Positions 11,957-26,905 of a DNA stretch of 64,000 nt are shown here, in pieces. The DNA is from Oreocharis arfaki. Its lineage: Eukaryota; Chordata; Aves; Passeriformes; Paramythiidae. Made by a program: the position numbers and the translations under genes. The notes below the pieces were generated by a model. That model was not told where the DNA came from. It saw only the letters and a program-made list of their open reading frames with translations, and searched no databases. Positions within the stretch are counted from its first letter, which is position 1. The number at the start of each line of letters is the position of its first letter. The stretch is taken from contig VZRR01012436.1 in assembly GCA_013398015.1 (NCBI GenBank), positions 744,001 through 808,000 of the forward strand, written 5' to 3'.

Positions 11957-14930
11957 AACTTCAATTTTAAACTTGTACCATTTCATACACCTGTCTTCTT
12001 TCTGACCCTATTGATTTCCATAAATTAATCCAGCTTCCCACACGTCTGGACTACTCATGAACTGCAAACTACTTTGTAGAGGAACACCTTCTAGAATCTT
12101 GTGTCTTCATAATTCTGTAAGTGGCAAATTCTCTGTGTGTCCACATCCTTGGAACCAGTTCATTCATACCTGGGGTGCATAGGACCCTGTTTTTTATTCT
12201 GTGCAAGTGAATGGATCCCGGCAGCACGGGGAGGGTTGAGTCACAAAGACGTTACGGAATAGCCCTGGTGCCCTCCAGGCCATGCAGGATCAGTGCAGAC
12301 TGGCATGAACCACCCTGAGGTGCGTCCCAGCAGGAGGAGGATTTGAAAGGGCATCCAGACACAACCTGGTGGATCTGTGCTGATTTAGAGCAGCTGGGGA
12401 CAAGCCTGACTTTGCTAAAAGAGGGCAGATTAACGGACCAAATTTTGCATGGCTCTTTCTTTGAACTCAACAATGAATCACATCTATGGTTCTTGTGCTT
12501 TTTTCTGATCCTGCTGAAGCTCCCAGCCATCCAGGCCATTAGCATGAACACCACGAGAAGCTCTGGATCCAGTGCCTCCTTCTGTGTCTGCAATCCCAGT
12601 GTGCTTTTAGACCAATCCAACAGAGACTGCCTAAAGCAGCCAGAAAAGCTTTTTCTGCTACACTAGCAACAGTCTAAATCCTTTTCCAACCATAATGCCT
12701 GCATAATTTTTCCTCTGATATTTATTAAGCCCCTTGAGACATTATATAGCTTTAGCGTTCCCTCCTTTTTAACTTTATGCTATTTTCATTCCTTTATATG
12801 AACATTTTGCTTCTCCTGCTTCTCCTGCACTGCTTCCAGAAGTCCTTCCCTTATTTCATTACTGCTCCCCACCAGCATCCAGAGGCTGACTCCAAACATG
12901 AAATGATGGATAACTGACCTTTCCACCTTCCCATCCAGGGGGTCTCTCTAGTGTCTTTAGGCTAAGTAGTCACCCACCGGCTTCATCTGTGTCGCCAGCT
13001 GACCTGACCTGCTTTTGAGGCTGGTGTCCCTCTGCCCGCACACTCCTGTGTCCCAAGAGGCTCAGAACGAACAAGAAAAGGCCCATTTCCTCTCAGTTTC
13101 CCTTTAGACGGGGACAAAGGATTCAAATAATTTTCCCTATGTTCTTCAGTGGGGAAAGATGTATGGAGTCATCTCCAACGCGTATAAAGAGAGAAATTTC
13201 AAAGTGTCTCCTGCTGTCATTTCAATTCTATAATTAATAACTATATGCAGAAAGGCCTTCCACACCATTTTCTCGCTGTCATACATCCCAAATCAGACAG
13301 AGAGAAAGAATGTCCCCTGATAGGAAGTATCTATGTCCTGCTATAGCATTTCCCCTAATTTAGGTTGCATTATTGATGTACAGAACTCTGTACTTGAATA
13401 ATGTAACAGTAAGGCTCTCACAGAAAGCACCAGCACTGGCTTTAATGTGTGTCTATAAAGATAAGAAAAATGTATTTTAAAAGTCCAGCAGCTTTCAAAC
13501 AATATATTTTCAAGTTACAGGAATGCTCACCACAAGGAATTTAAAATTGAGGTGAGAAAGGGGGGCAACATTTCTTCTAAAATGCTAATGAGCTACTGCC
13601 TTATAAAGTGAAAAAAATCAACAAATCTGACAAATGAACAAACATTATGAATATTCAGGAAGTTTAAGCCACTGATTCAACGTTTTCTAAGAGTGTACAA
13701 CTTTTGCACTGATCACACAAACCATTCTTTTTCTTCTCATCGTGAGTACACTCGACTGTGGTGACAGTGTGCTGCTGGAACATATGCGTGGAATTGCAGG
13801 GATTGTAATTCATCCAGATGGCAGGAAGCTCTGGAATTGTTACTCCTATGGTACAGATGTTTAACAATCCAACCATATGGCTCCAATAAGGCAGACTTGT
13901 CAAAGAATACAAAAACTGCACTAGACACAGAGCCCTGTAAATGGGAATGTAGTCCTGAGGTGGGAATGTTCATATGGCTACACTATAAATGGGAACATCA
14001 CACTAGGAAGTTGGCATGGCTATTGGAATTACAGAATTTATGAAACATTATTTAAACTCCTGAAAACAATCAGGGCCCGCATTTGCATAATTTCCCCAAG
14101 TCAGCTATTAAAATAACATTCCTCATTTGTTTTTGAAATTCATTAAAGGCATCAAACGAAAGTGAGTTGAAAAGAAGGGTAAATAAATACATGCAAATAC
14201 AATAATGTCCCCAACCTTTGGCCTGAGGGAAATACCACTGTAGGTAACAAACTGAGATTCAACCAGTGAGACCAACAATTTCCCTAGAAAAAGATTTGTC
14301 AAAGTCAGGGAGCCCTGCTGACGCTTGTGACAATTGTAATGTGGAAAGCTGAGTGTTGAGAAACAATCTGAGATCAATAATATCTTGGCCAAGAAAGGAA
14401 AGCACCATGAAATGGTCAATCTATAACTCTACTGAATTTTGGCAGGTTTGAAAGACAGATAAATGGCAGCAAATCAGATTGTTAAATCACTAATCCTGTC
14501 ATTATTACATCCTGTCACATTGCATAGATTTAGACATTAGAAAAAGAGTGTAAGGTAGGAGAGTGAAGAAAACACTTAAAAGCTCAGCTCAATCTGTGAA
14601 GAAAAGGTGAATTCTCAATTTTTGTTTCATGGTTGGTGTTATTCTGCCCAAAAGTTAGCTGGCAGTAGCTGCTGCTCAGAGTCCCATCTGCCCTCCCTCT
14701 GATGTCAGGTCTCTGACCCTTTGTTCCCCACAAGAAGTGTCTCCTCTGTACAAATCTGTTGTGCAAGAATAAGATTAAAATGGACAGACCGAACAAAGCG
14801 TTGGTCTCCCAGACAAAAATGCATCCATTTAGCACACAGGGCATCTTTCCACCTGACATATTCTTAAAGGGAACTGTTCAATTACCATCTCCTCACAGGC
14901 TAAAGAGCACAAAAGAGCCATGTAATATTC

Positions 14931-14952
14931 TTTTTCTTTTTTTTTTTTTTTT
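14931..14952. repeat. Poly(T) tract
   Basis: A T-run with one early C. On the minus strand it would be a poly(A). I saw no recognisable retroposed gene attached. Confidence 0.8.
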
Positions 14953-16338
14953 GAGCAGCAAAGTATTCAGAGCTGCTTTATCTACCACAGATACTAATCT
15001 AGGCAATATAATTTTAAAACATCCTTACAAAAACCTTGAAGGGCAGTTGAACCCTGTGGTTGTTTAAAAAAAGATTTTCTGCAGTTTATGCATTTGCTCT
15101 GCCAAAAGCTTACCTTAGCGTACAAAGTACAGTAAATCATAGCTGCTCTGATTTACTGCCCAGGCTGTGCTGTTTGTTTTCAGGGACAGCTCAGGGAAAA
15201 GCTCTGTCAAGTGTAAGAACATTCAGAGAAGGGGAATCATTTTGCAAAGCTCCCACAATGGTAACAACCATTTCGAAGACATCAGTGAGGGGGGAAAGAA
15301 GTGCAGATGTGCATTTGCAGCGTTTTTCGGGGGGGATTTTTTGAATACCATTGCAACCCCAAAGTATTTCAAGCCTTTTGGAGGCACAAAGACAATTTCA
15401 TACCCAAAAACTATCTAGCCTAAGTACTAATGGGCTGGCCCGTTGTATAACTTACCAGGCAAACACTTAAATTATTGGACCTTGTGCCTGAATTCCACAT
15501 TTTATGGGGCAGCAGCACAGACAGATGCCAAAAAGGCAGAGAGGACATCAGAGAAGTGGCAGAGCGAGAAGCTCTGGATCAACGTGATTATTTAGAACTG
15601 AGGGTAGATTTTATTAGACTTAATCTATTTAGTAATCCAACAGGAAGACAAAGATAAAACCATATATCTGACATTCCTTTAAAAGTTAGTAAATGAGAAG
15701 GGAAAAGATCAAAACAGTAAGCCTGAAAGCCTTCACTTCTGCTTTAAAATCCAAGAAACAGTCATTAATAGAGATTTAAACTCAGCCCTCTCTAGTCTAA
15801 ACATGTCACTGTTAATTACAAAGCTATTTAACTTTTGCAAGAAATAAAGACTGCTATTAATGAAAGAAGAACCAATTAGCCTTTAATCTACACACTGTTT
15901 TTTAATCAAACTTTCTTCTGATCATCAGACTCACTGCAGGATGTATCCCTCCTCCCCATGCTGTAGTGGTTCCATGATTGCTAATGGAATAGATTTTAAA
16001 GGGCTGGCTGAGAGGGGAGAACCCTCTCTGCAGGGCTGGAGCTTCCTTCCCTTCCTGCCAGGGACAGCTCAGGAAAGTGGAATTTCGTGTCCTGACCACT
16101 CCTGGAGCAGCTGTCTTTAGAGGAGTAGCACTGAATGTGTCGAGAGGAACATGGGACAGGAGTACAGGACTACCTTGCCAGGAAACAGCAAAAAATACCA
16201 TTTTAAAGAGAAGTAAGAAATGGGATGGAAAAAGGCAAAAGCAGAGAAGTGCCTCCAGGAATGAAAATGGAATTCACTGCTGACTGCAAAGAATGATGAA
16301 TGAGAGAATTTGCTTGTTGGCACAGGAACATATTGTGG

Positions 16339-16372
16339 AAAAACAAAACAAAACAAAACAAAACAAAACAAA
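16339..16372. repeat. AAAAC microsatellite
   Basis: Six near-perfect AAAAC pentamers in a row. No recognisable mobile element body adjoins it. Confidence 0.9.
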
Positions 16373-18285
16373 TGGGATCAGGGCTTGATGTGTTACAAAC
16401 AAAAGGGGTGACACAAAAAGGATCCCATTCGCTAAATACTGTGCCTTCAAACTGTTGCTTGAGGGCTCAGAGAATTTCAAGGAGGTTTTCTATTTGGTTT
16501 TGGGGTTTTTTTGCTATGTGGCTACTTGTGGTAGCAAATAACAAGTCCAAGCATCTGGAATCCATCATGATACAGAACTTCTTCCCTGACATCATTTCCC
16601 TCTCGGCTGCTGCTGCTGCTCCGATATCCGGGAAGGATGGACAGCAGATGTCCCTGAGCACATATCAGGCTGATAATGAAATACAAGAACCTGACTCCTG
16701 CACATGTAAACAACAGAGAGAGTGTAACTATTATCTGCTCTGTGTCAAACACGAGGCTTTTGGTCTGACCAGATACCTGCTGCCTGCTCTGCATTAGCAA
16801 AATTTCAGTGTATGCTGTTCTTTCTCCACCACAGAAAGATAAAATTTGCCTGGCAGCAGCAGAACACCGAGTATTAATACTCACAAAAAAACCTTACAAA
16901 CCACTTCAAAACAAATGTTAATATCCTCAAAGAATCAGGAAGTCTGGAGAGAGTTATTGTTGCAGCAGTATGGCAATTAAAAAAAAAAAATCAATAGATT
17001 GCAGAGAGAAAAGTGATAATAAATATGCTCTGTGCCAGACAGGATTCTGAGTCATGAAGTTCAAGACTGTAATAAAAGTATGTGGAACAACTGCTGACAT
17101 GGTATTGACACCTGAGATATTTGGAGGTAGGTACACACTTACCATGGGAAGGATTCCAGCAAAGACAATAGGCTGCAATAAATGTTTTTTAGGACTTGAC
17201 TAACAGCCTTTTGCATTTCAAAAGATCAAATTATTACACTTTCTGTAAAATAATTCTAATGCCTTATCTCAAAGGGCTGGTGATTTTTCACAGTCCAAAG
17301 GCCCTTTAATGTAACTGTTTGGCGTAAAGGTCATTGAAAATGAGATCAGGGTCCATTCACGGTTTTCAGCTGCTCATGTATTACAGTATGAGTCCAACAC
17401 AGGAACTCAGATAAAAACATCAACAGAGCTAGAAAGAAATAGCTGTAAAGCACAGAGTCAAGATATTTGAAGTTAGCTGGATAATCATATCATTTTCACA
17501 TTTATTCTGTGGCATTCTAAACCTGTTAATAAAATTTGGATTCTGATGCTAATCAAAACGTCTTTGTGTTTTCCTTGTGTCATAATCCCATGACACAAGA
17601 CCTGGACAGGAGATCCCAGCTCCACTCTCCTTTTGAGCACATGCAGAACACTTAGAAAGCTGCAATACTGAAAACAAGTGACACTAATGTACAGGGTATT
17701 TTTAATTAACAAAGCTCTTAGATGTTGCTGAAAGATCCATTTTGATTTTTGTCCTCCCTCATATTGACCTAAAACACTCCAGAGCTCTGTATTTATTTAT
17801 ACAGTGCAGCTGGGAGGAAGTTCTTCCAGCATTGGAGAAGGTTTAAAAAGTTAAATTGTTGATGGGGAACCATTGTGAAAAAAAATGAGATTTTAACTCA
17901 TTTAAATCTTGAAATAAGAACTTTCAAAGGTAAGAGGCAGAAACTTTACACTGCTGCTTAAATTATGTGATAGTTTATTCCTGAGTGTTCTCAGCTCCCC
18001 TAATTCCTTAACATTGGTGAATACTTGCATTAATTACTCCCTAAAGTAAGCTTTGATTCAAGAAAGCACAAAGGAACTTCATTAACTCCCTCCCCAATGA
18101 CCTCAGCCAAATTTTACCTACTTACTTGAGACGCACATACCTGAAACGACCCGAAACATTCCGTACCTGCAATTCTGCCTAGGATCAGCGTGAGCTGAAA
18201 GCTCTGAAAAGCAACCCTAATGCAACAAGTCTTTAATTTATCTACAGTTGCTTCAAAAACTACTTTTAATTGTGCCGTGTGCCAC

Positions 18286-18299
18286 GTGTACGTACGTAT
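18286..18299 (-). promoter_or_regulatory. Tandem 5' splice site (GTACGTAC, donors 4 nt apart)
   Basis: The exon end reads ATAC|gtacgtacac on the minus strand. GT dinucleotides occur at 18295-18294 and again at 18291-18290, a GYNNGY tandem donor with a 4-nt shift. The first has G at +5 and keeps the reading frame. The second, if used, adds 4 nt to the exon and shifts the frame. Both have C at -1, so neither is a strong consensus donor, and the sequence around them is a TACGTACGTA palindrome. Confidence 0.6.
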
Positions 18300-18396
18300 G
18301 CAGTAGTCCCCACTCTCGTAGTAGCCGGGGCAGCACTGGGAGCGTCGCCGGTACATCGTGCGCAGCCCCCTGCGATAGGCGGTTTTGTAGCTGATC
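18296..18396 (-). CDS. MEGF11: MEGF11, third coding exon (second half of EMI domain)
   Basis: This 101-bp minus-strand exon follows acceptor 'cttgtggtgcag' (AG at 18398-18397). The first base completes Arg73, 33 codons encode residues 74-106, and one base (C) starts codon 107, expected to be Pro. The peptide is ISYKTAYRRGLRTMYRRR followed by SQCCPGYYESGDYCI, with the adjacent cysteines C94-C95 and C105 that close the EMI fold. The stretch RISYKTAYRRGLRTMYRRR separates MEGF11 from MEGF10 (which I recall as RVSYRTAYRHGEKTMYRRK) and from PEAR1. I chose the donor at 18295 because only it leaves a single C for the conserved Pro. An overlapping donor lies 4 nt further on. The next exon, starting the EGF repeats, was not found in 1-18295. 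Confidence 0.95.
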
Positions 18397-22009
<3,613 letters not shown>

Positions 22010-22133
22010 CTTTCCCAGTGACTACAAACATTTGGATCATCTGGATTTAGGGACAGAGCAGTTTTGAGCAGAAAAGTCAGAATAAGCCCTCTCAGAATCC
22101 ACTGGAACAGCACATGTGCCACCATTGTTGTAC
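22010..22133 (-). CDS. MEGF11: MEGF11, first coding exon (8 nt 5' UTR, start codon, signal peptide)
   Basis: Read on the minus strand, this exon follows a good acceptor (pyrimidine-rich run ending in 'ttatttag', AG at 22135-22134) and ends at a GT donor ('gtaatg', GT at 22009-22008). The ATG is at 22125-22123 in a strong context (A at -3, G at +4), with 8 nt of 5' UTR before it. It encodes 38 residues plus two bases of Ser39. Residues 1-25 form a hydrophobic signal peptide (MVAHVLFQWILRGLILTFLL, then KTALS), and the mature start LNPDDPNVCSHWE is the conserved N-terminus of the MEGF10/MEGF11 EMI domain, including its first cysteine (C34). MEGF11 is a single-pass receptor with an EMI domain and many EGF-like repeats, implicated in homotypic repulsion and cell spacing in the retina. 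The signal peptide differs from the mammalian one I remember, as is normal for signal peptides. Only 8 nt of leader are here, so at least one non-coding exon lies upstream. Confidence 0.93.
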
Positions 22134-25100
22134 CTAAATAAAGAGAAGAAAGTAGAGCCATGAAAGGTAGTTTAGAAGAAAATATCCTTCGAGGCCTTCT
22201 CCTCCTTGCTTTTGTGCAAATCCAAATACTGTGGAGCTATTCAGAAACTGAAATACTTGAAAAAGCAATCAACTAAACAGTAAAATTCTTTAAAAGTTCA
22301 AATCCACTCTAAAAGGAATTTATACATTTAAACCCAATAAAACCAATGAATTGGATGATTAGGCCACCCAAGCTATTGATAGCCCCAATGATTCTTCCAA
22401 AGAGCATTTCTGATACTGATTATTTTTATGACAGGCTGTCTGTACTGACAAATAAATCACTGAGATATTAAAGCAATCTATTCTTCAATCAACCTCCAGA
22501 CAAGTGGGAGAATACCCAAATGGCCCCTTTGATTTATTTAAATGGGGTTTACAGGTGCCAATATGGGCTGGATGTGAGACTTGTGCTTATTGTATGATGG
22601 AAGGGAAATCAATGCACTCCTCAAGCCTTGGGTGGGGAATCACTGAGAATTACAGAAGTCAATGCATTGGGGCACATTACACAGAACACTGAACATGAAA
22701 TAAAAAATATTTGCATTGAAGCTGGAAAGAGGTTGTACAAAATTCACTGGGTGTGGTTTCTTCATCACATTACTGTTCATCTATTAAATGTACTGACTTA
22801 CACCAGCTTGGGGCTTTGAAACCAAAGTTGTGGTGTTAGCCTGGAAGTCTCCGAGGACACCAGTCAAAAATTCAAAATAGATGGAAAATAAAATTGCTTT
22901 TTTTGTAACAGCATCAGAGGTGTTAATCTGTAAAACATTAAGTCAGTAAAAAGTATTTTTAAATATCCATTTTAGGCATTTACACGGACACATAATTCAC
23001 CACTCAAATCAGAAGTCCTAGAAATTATTCCTGGCAACAAGATTGCCCTAAAAATAGATTGAATCTTCATATGATCATCAAAAAACACATGGCTCATTGC
23101 CTCGGGGTCCAGAACAGCAAAAGGATGTCAAGAGGTTTGCTCTGCAGGGCCCTGATATACAGCCCAGCATAAAGAAGCCATCACAAAGCAGAATGAAGAG
23201 CCAGGAAAACTGTTCAGAAATTACCTCCTGACCCAAAGCCTTCTTAGCCAGTTCAAGGACACCCATTGCCTTTAGTGGACTTTTTCAAGTCAAAATCCCA
23301 ATGGGAGCCATAGTTCATCTTTTAAATTATTCCTAGAGCTCTGCTAAACCCAAAGATGGGTCTTAAGCCATGTAAGTCATATTAATGTTAATTAACATGA
23401 TTTAATGCTAATGTTCCTCATGAAATGGATTTAAGTCAAGGAGTGACCATTTCTTACCTGTGGGCTTTTCCAAAATCCCACAGCAACAATGCAAAATCTT
23501 AATCTGGAAATCCAGAGGGCTGACGAGGCAAGGAGGTATTTATGCAAAAGCCATTGCCTATCCTTGTCCCAGGCACTGCTTCTCCATGGAGGAAAAGTGT
23601 CTGCAAGGGCTGAGCTGCCAAAGTCCCAATGCTCAAACTGTCAGAGCTGTGGGAGGGCAGAGCTGAACTTCCCCTGAGCACAGCATGGACCAATGGATGT
23701 GAACCACCCAAGGATGAGGCTCCACAAACTGGCAGCCCTTTAAGACAAATCCCTCCCAAAAATGCCTTTAACTGTGACACTGGGCAGCACTGGAACAATG
23801 CCAAAGCACAGGGGACAAGTTTTCCTTGGCACTGTATTTCCAGGTTGTAATTTACCCTCCTTCTTCAACCTCTGCACCTTTGGTACAGGACAGGGCTGAG
23901 CAAAGGGGCTAAAGAAAAGCTCCTTCTGATGGACAGACATGGTGGAAGCAGGAGCAAGGCAAACCTGCTCCAGGAAATGCACATCCTCAGAGAGGGTTTA
24001 AATCTAAACATAGTTCTGTGCTCAGTTTGTTAACTTCTGGAGAGCATCAACAGCCTGGGTCTGTGCAGCATTAATTATAGGCAGAAAGGCAGCCTGACTT
24101 TAAACCAGCAATTTATTGCCTGCATTTGCTTTCCATCAGTTATCAGAAACTGAAAGGTAAATAATAATTAATTCAAGGTAGAAATCAAACTTCTCCCCCA
24201 CTCCAATTTCTTCTCCTTCGGTACCAACTGAAGCCAGTGCCCTTGAGTTCAGAAGAAAGCAAACTTTCAAGAAAGATTTGCTTAGAATACACCAGATGCC
24301 AAGAAAGAGGCTCTTAAGATCACTCATTCTTGCTGAAAATTACCCATTCTTTATATTGAATTTTATATGTCCTTTATATTAAAGTACTCCCTAAAAAATA
24401 AAAATAAATGAGAATTGAGCCCTGCTGCCTCACTCACTCTAAAGAGAATGAGGTCTAAAGCAGCCCCATATTTGAATTCTGTAGTTCTCAGAGACCTCAA
24501 TCTGTTCTCAAGAAAATGATGCCTCAGTTTAGTTTTTAAACCAAACAGGCATCAGAGAATTATTTATAAGCCCTAATAGCACACAGAATATTTCTTTGCA
24601 GTGTATTAGAAAGAGGTTTCAAATACTTTTCTAAACTTCTAATGCTAATGTTATTTCATTATCTGTTTTTAAGGGAGCTGCTTTGTGCCATTAATTTTCT
24701 AACTTTGTAAGTCAGATCGAAGATCAGAACCATCCAACTCCCCAAATCCAGCAGAACCTCATTCATCTCAAGTGTCTCTTTTTGTAACTCAAATGAAATA
24801 TTTCACTTTGATCACTGTTAATAGAAAAGCCCTCGCACCAAAATGGAATGGTTGCTATTAGAGGAGTCAGAATAAAACTCTAAAAATAGGAGCACATATA
24901 TTAAAAACCAACATCAAAAAAGAATCCAGTAATGACATCTAGTACTGGGCTTTCAGCTTTCACTGCTCACCACAGCACATAAGAAATTCCTGCCTTGAAT
25001 TTGGTGTTTGGGGCAGACTCTCCAAGGAGGCAGCACCAGCCTTGAGGGGAACAATGCCTGTAACTTCATTCAAGTTACAGCCAAATTATACAAACATTTC

Positions 25101-26699
25101 CAGTGCCTGCCACTCTCCCAGGGCAGGCAGCCTTGGGAGCTGAACACCAAAACACATGACACAAAGGATCTCTGGGCAATCCCTACATGGATTCTTAAGT
25201 CTTTTTTCTCTCCAGGCCTGATTTTTCTTTCCAGGAGTGAAAGAAATCAATTTAGGTAAAATTTGGCAAGAGTCTTTCAATCCAAAGGACAACCTGGTGG
25301 TTTTTCCCAAGTGTCTCATTCTGTTAATTATAAGTGATTAGGTATCTGGTACTTATTAGGCCATTTTCTCATATCTTCCTCCTTTTTGAAAAATTAAAGT
25401 ATTTCACTTAAAATATTGATACAAGTCAGTGGTTCCATCACAGAAGAAAGGAAAGCTCCAAATCTTAGCTACAGAAAAACTAATAGGTGGCAAATCACTA
25501 ATTTATTTTCTGTGGAGTCTCTGTACAAAAACCTTCTTTGAAGAAACTGTGCTGGGGTTTGCAAAGAGACCACGAGATGCAGATGATCCTTTAAAGTGGA
25601 TGAACACGAGAGTGTGGAAAAAGGACGTCTGATACTCTGCTGCAGTTTGTGCAACAGTACCCCCCGAGGGTAGGACCTACCTGCAAAGGAAATAAGACCT
25701 CAAAGAATCCTTGCTGGGTGAAATAAATATCCTATAAAGGTTTTTCTAGATGTCAAGGACCTGGTTTTGGTGACATTCTTGTGAAAAAAGACCAGTGTGT
25801 ACTTTAAGTGGCCGAGGGAAAAAACCAGAAACCCAAAACCACAGGTTCAATTTCTCCTCTGCTTCCTTGGCTGACAGGCTTGAAAATCTAACTAAAAATG
25901 ACCATTAGAGACTTTCCTGTTCAGGGCCAGAAGTGGTGAAACATTTCATTTTGACATCTCTGTCATAAAATATTTCATAACATGACTTTGACATGAAATT
26001 CAAACAAAGTTTCCAGTCCATGACAGAGTTCTAAATTGAATGTTTTTCTCTCAATTTGGGATGAAGCAAACTCTAAACCAAGCAAAAAACTCCCTAATTT
26101 TGTGTCTAGCTGTAAGCAGAGGTGTCTTTCACTAGCACACAACATTCTTAAATCCTTATGTACTTTTGAATATCATAATGTCTAAATGTTTATGCAGTCA
26201 GTTAACCTAGGCTGAATTTTCCCCACAAATTTCCAAGTGATGCATTTAGCAAAGAGTCATGTTAAAAAGTCTTACCTTAAAGTGCTAAAAAGTCCCAGTG
26301 GATCCTGTTTTTACAGATCCCCAGCACATGGAGACACATGGCACATCAACAGGGGTGCAGGAGAAAGCTCTTGGGAAGTTGCTTGGCCTATAAGCGATCA
26401 GGAAAACCAGAAAACTGGGTCAGAGGAAATGTGTTTGGGGGTGAGGAAACAAATCAAGGCAGAAATGAGACAAGACATTCTAAACAATTAGATGACATGA
26501 CATAATTGTGCTAGTTCAGACCAGTCTCACTATCCTGCTTTCAGGCAAGAGCAGAGGACTCGGGAAGAGTGGGAGAACATGGAGGATAAAACACATCCCT
26601 CTTACACCCTTCCAGCCTCCAGAAGTTTGTTTCCTATCATTTCCTACCTAATTTTGTTCCCATATAGACTTTTCCTTCTTTAATATCCTAACAAGAAAG

Positions 26700-26905
26700 T
26701 CCAGTTTCTTTCAGGAAGTTTGATGCAAGACCTTGCAAAAGCCTTCTGGAAATCTAACTGTATCTTTTTGATAGACACGTTTAGTTCGAAGAGCTTTCAC
26801 AAGTTCAGAAGCCCTTACAAAGCCATGTTGATTCTTCATAAATGTATTATATTTATCAAGATAAATAATTCTGTTCTTAACTGTAGCTCCTACCAAACAG
26901 GAAAA
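26700..26905 (-). mobile_element. Ancient CR1/L3-like LINE fragment (reverse-transcriptase region)
   Basis: Read on the minus strand it contains 'agaattattta', 'aagaatcaacatggctttgt' and 'agatttccagaaggctttt' in the order and spacing of the CR1/L3 reverse-transcriptase region (protein text NQHGF near the start and a degraded 'dFxKAFDxVxH' block after it). Frames are broken and substitutions many, so this is an old, dead copy, clearly more diverged than the young CR1 tails elsewhere. Confidence 0.7.

Larger units (their letters stand above)
1..18295 (-). other. MEGF11: MEGF11 intron after the EMI domain, 3' end not in window
   Basis: At least 18.3 kb of intron. I looked on the minus strand for the next exon, which should encode the first EGF-like repeat (cysteines in the C-x-C-x-P-G-W-G-G style), and found no match, so it probably lies beyond the left edge. 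The stretch holds two LTRs, three CR1 pieces and simple repeats, listed separately. 1-4860, 5956-9669 and 11957-14930 show nothing I can name. Confidence 0.75.

Noticed and set aside
16606..16620. Short CTG run
   Set aside because: Only about four to five perfect units, which is too short to call a meaningful trinucleotide repeat.
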